Positions 40,719 to 43,690 of a stretch of 43,690 bases of DNA are shown piece by piece. The stretch comes from Microseira sp003486305. GTDB lineage: Bacteria > Cyanobacteriota > Cyanobacteriia > Cyanobacteriales > Aerosakkonemataceae. Both the position numbers and the translations under genes were made by a program. Each line of letters opens with the position of its first letter. The first letter of the stretch is position 1. The notes beneath the pieces are model-generated. The model did no database searches. It had not been told where the DNA came from and saw nothing but the letters and a program-made list of their open reading frames with translations. The stretch covers positions 1-43,690 of the forward strand of contig DALYJX010000026.1 of NCBI GenBank assembly GCA_031969655.1. Reading direction: 5' to 3'.

Positions 40719-41045
40719 ATGACGACAACTCCACCTAAGCGAAATATCAAACAGCGCACCATCCAATTCAAAATTATGCTGACTCCAATAGAAAAGGAGA
40801 AATGGACGACATTAGCACGATCGGCTGGATTGGACATTTCCGAATTAGTCAGGCGGCGGATGGCAGGATGTCGCATCCAAACCGTCTCCGAAGCTAATTG
40901 GCACTGTTACTGGCAATTATTGAAAATTGGCATTAATATCAATCAAATCGCCAAAGTACAGAATACAGCAGTTGCAGACGGTACAATTCCACCCCCCATC
41001 GACCCCATTCCTTTTGAGCAGCTCTTAAGATTGCTGACATCCTAG
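40719..41045 (+). CDS. MobC-like plasmid mobilization accessory protein
   Basis: The 108-residue protein has the ribbon-helix-helix head and middle typical of MobC/relaxosome accessory proteins: RTIQFKIMLTPIEKEKW, ARSAGLDISELVRRRMAG, and then WHCYWQLLKIGININQIAK, whose 'GxNxNQIAK' ending is diagnostic. MobC helps a relaxase melt and nick the origin of transfer. No relaxase gene is present in the window, so it is an orphan. Its 3' end overlaps the 3' end of a minus-strand frame by 21 bases. Confidence 0.8.
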   Translation: MTTTPPKRNIKQRTIQFKIMLTPIEKEKWTTLARSAGLDISELVRRRMAGCRIQTVSEANWHCYWQLLKIGININQIAKVQNTAVADGTIPPPIDPIPFEQLLRLLTS

Positions 41046-41335
41046 TGCTACCAAAGCTTTGTTCACCTGTTCTGGTTTGATATTGACTTCTAAGGTGTCT
41101 GCAAGTATCTGGGCTAACTCCGTAGCACTCATGCCGACTTCAGACACCGGGTGTGCCGCACCAATTAACTGTTTGGCAAGTTCCGCCACTTCCTTAAGTT
41201 CTGGATACATGGCGGCTAGGGCGTTAAACTTGAATCTCGCTTTCGCACCAGCACTCTGCGATAAGCATTCTCTAACCAACTGGTGAGTTGGTCAATCGTT
41301 TGGATAGCAGCAGCAACCTGTTCGGGAGAAGGCAT
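41025..41335 (-). pseudogene. Plasmid-type hypothetical protein with an apparent frameshift
   Basis: ATG 41335 opens MPSPEQVAAAIQTIDQLTSW, then LENAYRR, and stops out of frame. A second frame continues GAKARFKFNALAAMYPELKE and VAELAKQLIGAAHPVSEVGM to the stop at 41025. Joining them near 41255-41265 yields one ~102-residue helical protein, so a one-base shift is likely. The family is not recognised, but its tail-to-tail overlap with mobC suggests plasmid origin. A real 84-residue gene starting at 41279 is the alternative. Confidence 0.5.
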
Positions 41336-41428
41336 CGACTCTAAGCAGAGCTTTTCCTCAGATTAATCGCAGAGTGCAACGACCGCAAGCAGTTACCGCG
41401 CTAAAAACCAGAAGAAATTATGCCGATT

Positions 41429-42178
41429 TTAAAAATTTCCCAACTCATGAAACTGACTGGACTCCCAGTAAAAATTAGGGTTAGCAATTCTATCAAGTTT
41501 AATTTCAATTCCTTCTTGAACTAGCGATCGCTCCTGCTCTACAATATACTCAGATAGCAAACGCCCGTCAGCTCGGACAATTCGGTGGATAGGCAAGCGA
41601 GAATCTGCTTTTTTCAAGAAAGTTGGAATAGCACGGGAGTAAGCTTTAGAAACTCCCATAGCAAATAACAATTCGGTAGTTTTCACCACCTTCCCTAAAG
41701 GAATTCTTTGCACAAACTCGCTAAAGCGTCCTTTAGCCTCATTAGGAATTGCCTTCAATCGGTAAGGAGTTACTGAAATCTTATCCTCTAATGCAATCTC
41801 CCCATCCCTCACAACAATTCCCAAAAAGCCTCGTTTTCCTTTAATTCGCTTTGCTAAACCCGGTTGTATTTTGTCTAAATAGGCACAAGGTTCGCACAAA
41901 AAACTTAATCGAATTAATGCCGACAAACCCACTTGCAAAACCATCCCGGATGAGAAATGTTCTATCTCTGCATCAATGAGGATATTTTCTCCCAATTCCC
42001 CTGGTTTTAAGCCAAATTCAACCAGTGTTGAGGTACTAGCAATCAACACCTGACGGGGACTTCCAGGCAAAGCATTAATATCTCCCAATATTCCACGTCC
42101 CCGTTGTAAAGTCAGCGCCAAACATTCCTTGGCAGGGATTCCATGCTCCTGTTTGATAAAAAGTTTTGTGACTTTCAT
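41429..42178 (-). CDS. MOSC domain fused to an alkyltransferase-like (ATL) domain lacking the catalytic cysteine
   Basis: From ATG 42178 the protein has 249 residues. Residues ~1-145 are a MOSC domain, with GILGDINA and LCEPCAYLDKIQPGLAKRIK, which carries the conserved Cys-containing EPC loop, ending GIVVRDGEI. Residues ~155-235 match the DNA-binding domain of methylguanine methyltransferases (FSEFVQRIPLGKVVKTTELL, YSRAIPTFLKKADSRL). The active-site PCHRV is PIHRIV here, so it cannot accept an alkyl group; ATL proteins instead flag alkylated bases for excision repair. It starts four bases after the rarA stop on the same strand, so it is probably co-transcribed with rarA. Confidence 0.8.
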   Translation of the reverse strand: MKVTKLFIKQEHGIPAKECLALTLQRGRGILGDINALPGSPRQVLIASTSTLVEFGLKPGELGENILIDAEIEHFSSGMVLQVGLSALIRLSFLCEPCAYLDKIQPGLAKRIKGKRGFLGIVVRDGEIALEDKISVTPYRLKAIPNEAKGRFSEFVQRIPLGKVVKTTELLFAMGVSKAYSRAIPTFLKKADSRLPIHRIVRADGRLLSEYIVEQERSLVQEGIEIKLDRIANPNFYWESSQFHELGNF

Positions 42179-42182
42179 ACAA

Positions 42183-43690
42183 TCAAAAATGAGCTTGCAC
42201 AAACGCAATAGTTGTTGACCAAGGCAAAGTTTTATTAAGTAAATGGCGGTTGAATAACTCTTGTATAGTACGCAATTCTTTTCGAGATAGGTTTTGACTT
42301 AGATGCGTTGCGTAGCTGGCGCGAGTTGTTTTAGAAGTATCAAACCATCGTTCCAATAAAGCTGGCGTAACGTGCAATTGAGTTTGATGAACTTCCTGAA
42401 ATACTTCCACAACTAAACCTGCTGACTCAAAAGCCGCTTTCAAATCCTCACTATCCCAGTTAACCATCGGGTCTGATTCTTGCTGATAAATTGCCTCTTC
42501 AGCCGTTACCAAACGCGAGTATAAATCTGCATCCAATTGTTTTTCATCAAGCCACCGATAAAGTCGTTGCGTATGACGCGGTACTGTTTCTGCCAACACT
42601 AAAATTGCCTTCTTTGGCAGCAATTTAGCGAACAATTGTGCAGTCGCTACTTTATCGGGTTCGTTCACCAGCACATTGCGTCCGACGATGCGGTCAAAAC
42701 GTACATTTGGTGATGATGTTGCTAATACATTTGGCAACTCATCCAATGTGGCTTTAAACACTACTGGACGCATCAATTCTGGTAATGCTGCTGCTTGTTC
42801 TTTTAACGCGATATGCCTCCGGCACGCTGGCGCGAACGCATCTGCGGTAGTATAAACACAAGCATAGACGCCACCTTCTCCAACTTGACGCACTGCTTCC
42901 CAAGTCAAAAGACCGCTATGGGCATTGAGGTCGAGTACAATATGGTGACGTTGGAGTTGAGTCAGAGTGAATATGCGATCGCGTACCATCCCCAACTGCT
43001 GCCCTACCTGAGACAATGTACGCTGCAACCACCGTTCAGTACTTCTATCAGTTGTCCCATAAGTTAGCACTTCAGTCGGTGCAACTCCCACCCCCTCCAC
43101 CGCAGCAGCGAGTTGCGCCTCGCGACGACGCGCCACAGAAGCCGCAATTTCTCCTTCAAACCCCTGCTGGGATGGCTGATAAAACACCTGTCCCTGTAAA
43201 GAAGCAGGCAAATATTGCTGCGCTACCCAATGGTCGCGGTAAGCATGAGGATAAAGATAACCCGCCCCATGTCCAAATCCTTTCTTATCGCGGTTAGCAT
43301 CCTTTAAATGCGTCGGAACTTCCGCTTCTCTTTCGCGTTCAATCGCAGCTAAAGCATCAAAAAAACCCATGACGCTATTTGATTTAGATGCAGTTGCCAG
43401 ATAAAGGGCAGCTTGAGCTAAATGATAGCGTCCTTCCGGCATTCCCACTCGGTCAAATGCTTCGGCACAAGCATTAATTATTACAACTGCATTCGGGTCA
43501 GCCAATCCTACATCTTCACTCGCTAAAATTAACATGCGGCGGAAGATAAAACGCGGGTCTTCGCCTGCATAAACCATTTTTGCCAACCAGTATAAAGCTG
43601 CATCTGGATCGGAACCGCGCAGACTTTTGATAAAGGCGCTGATAGTATCAAAATGGGCGTCCCCTTCAAAGTCGTAGAGGACGGCGCGTT
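42183..43690 (-). CDS. rarA: RarA-methyltransferase fusion, C-terminal part running off the right edge
   Basis: The frame is open from 43690. The first ~35 residues visible (AVLYDFEGDAHFDTISAF, IKSLRGSDPDAALYWLAKM) and the following FRRMLILASEDVGLADPNAV are the C-terminal half of RarA, a AAA+ ATPase acting at stalled replication forks, ending in GFGHGAGYLYPHAYRDHWV. From ~residue 230 of the visible part a Rossmann methyltransferase-like domain follows (IVLDLNAHSGLLTWEAVRQV, then RPVVFKATLDELPNVL), a cyanobacterial-type fusion. The segment FAPACRRHI at ~42810-42840 is encoded by a GC-rich palindromic repeat and looks like an in-frame insertion. The N-terminus and Walker motifs are beyond the window; see the fragment at 1-142. 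Confidence 0.85.
   Translation of the reverse strand, partial: RAVLYDFEGDAHFDTISAFIKSLRGSDPDAALYWLAKMVYAGEDPRFIFRRMLILASEDVGLADPNAVVIINACAEAFDRVGMPEGRYHLAQAALYLATASKSNSVMGFFDALAAIEREREAEVPTHLKDANRDKKGFGHGAGYLYPHAYRDHWVAQQYLPASLQGQVFYQPSQQGFEGEIAASVARRREAQLAAAVEGVGVAPTEVLTYGTTDRSTERWLQRTLSQVGQQLGMVRDRIFTLTQLQRHHIVLDLNAHSGLLTWEAVRQVGEGGVYACVYTTADAFAPACRRHIALKEQAAALPELMRPVVFKATLDELPNVLATSSPNVRFDRIVGRNVLVNEPDKVATAQLFAKLLPKKAILVLAETVPRHTQRLYRWLDEKQLDADLYSRLVTAEEAIYQQESDPMVNWDSEDLKAAFESAGLVVEVFQEVHQTQLHVTPALLERWFDTSKTTRASYATHLSQNLSRKELRTIQELFNRHLLNKTLPWSTTIAFVQAHF
42808..42842. repeat. GC-rich repeat inserted in frame in the RarA-methyltransferase gene
   Basis: GCGATATGCCTCCGGCACGC followed by TGGCGCGAACGCATC resembles the dispersed 'GCCTACGGCACGCT...GCGAACGC' sequences of cyanobacterial genomes. 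It supplies about nine extra residues between TTADA and ALKEQ without breaking the frame. Confidence 0.5.

Noticed and set aside
43016..43297. 93-codon plus-strand frame near the right end
   Set aside because: Antisense to the well-supported RarA-methyltransferase reading frame.

Overview
The window looks like chromosomal or plasmid-derived DNA from a filamentous cyanobacterium. The evidence is the many HIP1 octamers (GCGATCGC), two PEP-CTERM proteins, a very large RTX protein, WD40/NB-ARC proteins, a RarA-methyltransferase fusion of cyanobacterial type, and short palindromic repeats lying inside genes. The genus is not determined; an Oscillatoriales-like organism is an inference. I saw no rRNA, tRNA or CRISPR array.

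Layout. 1-350: the 5' end of a rarA gene (minus) abuts a decapitated CoA-binding protein gene (plus). 350-3.2 kb: a palindromic element, a phosphodiester glycosidase (minus), a small NACHT-type NTPase and a GIY-YIG protein carrying an in-frame repeat insertion. 3.2-7.4 kb: a plasmid-like replication module, with a broken DUF6876 gene, an exonuclease/beta-clamp chimera, a prim-pol with PriCT-2 domain, an HTH protein, two tiny proteins and a stand-alone polynucleotide ligase. 7.6-13.9 kb: a secreted/surface pair on the minus strand (choice-of-anchor L PEP-CTERM protein and a ~1,780-residue RTX protein). 14.3-17.2 kb: a frameshifted SWIM-type pseudogene, a DUF5895 protein followed by three hairpins, and decayed small genes. 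17.4-20.4 kb: a type II-like restriction-modification pair and a solitary PD-(D/E)XK nuclease. 20.5-23.8 kb: a 143-bp TIR element and three exported proteins on the minus strand, one a repeat-rich PEP-CTERM protein. 24.1-29.9 kb: a vMAP-NB-ARC-WD40 protein, a membrane-anchored alpha/beta hydrolase and a small membrane protein.

30.0-40.5 kb is a single co-directional minus-strand run that reads like a defence or conflict island: a 1,412-residue protein with a Cap4-like nuclease fused to a STAND NTPase, a tightly overlapping trio (pentapeptide protein and two membrane proteins), an ankyrin/DUF4253 protein, a WD40 protein, and an HTH/nucleotidyltransferase toxin-antitoxin-like pair. A direct repeat brackets its upstream end, and an orphan mobilization gene (mobC) with a frameshifted neighbour follows. 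41.4-43.7 kb: a MOSC-alkyltransferase-like fusion and the 3' two-thirds of a rarA-methyltransferase gene running off the window.

Taken together: remnants of at least one plasmid (clamp, prim-pol, DUF5895, MobC, ligase) are mixed with restriction, STAND and toxin-antitoxin genes and with exported proteins. Several pseudogenes and unnatural gene junctions show active erosion and rearrangement. The most attractive candidate for an under-described system is the Cap4-STAND protein with the overlapping pentapeptide/membrane trio next to it. The rarA pieces at the two ends are in the permuted order expected of a circular molecule or a direct duplication.
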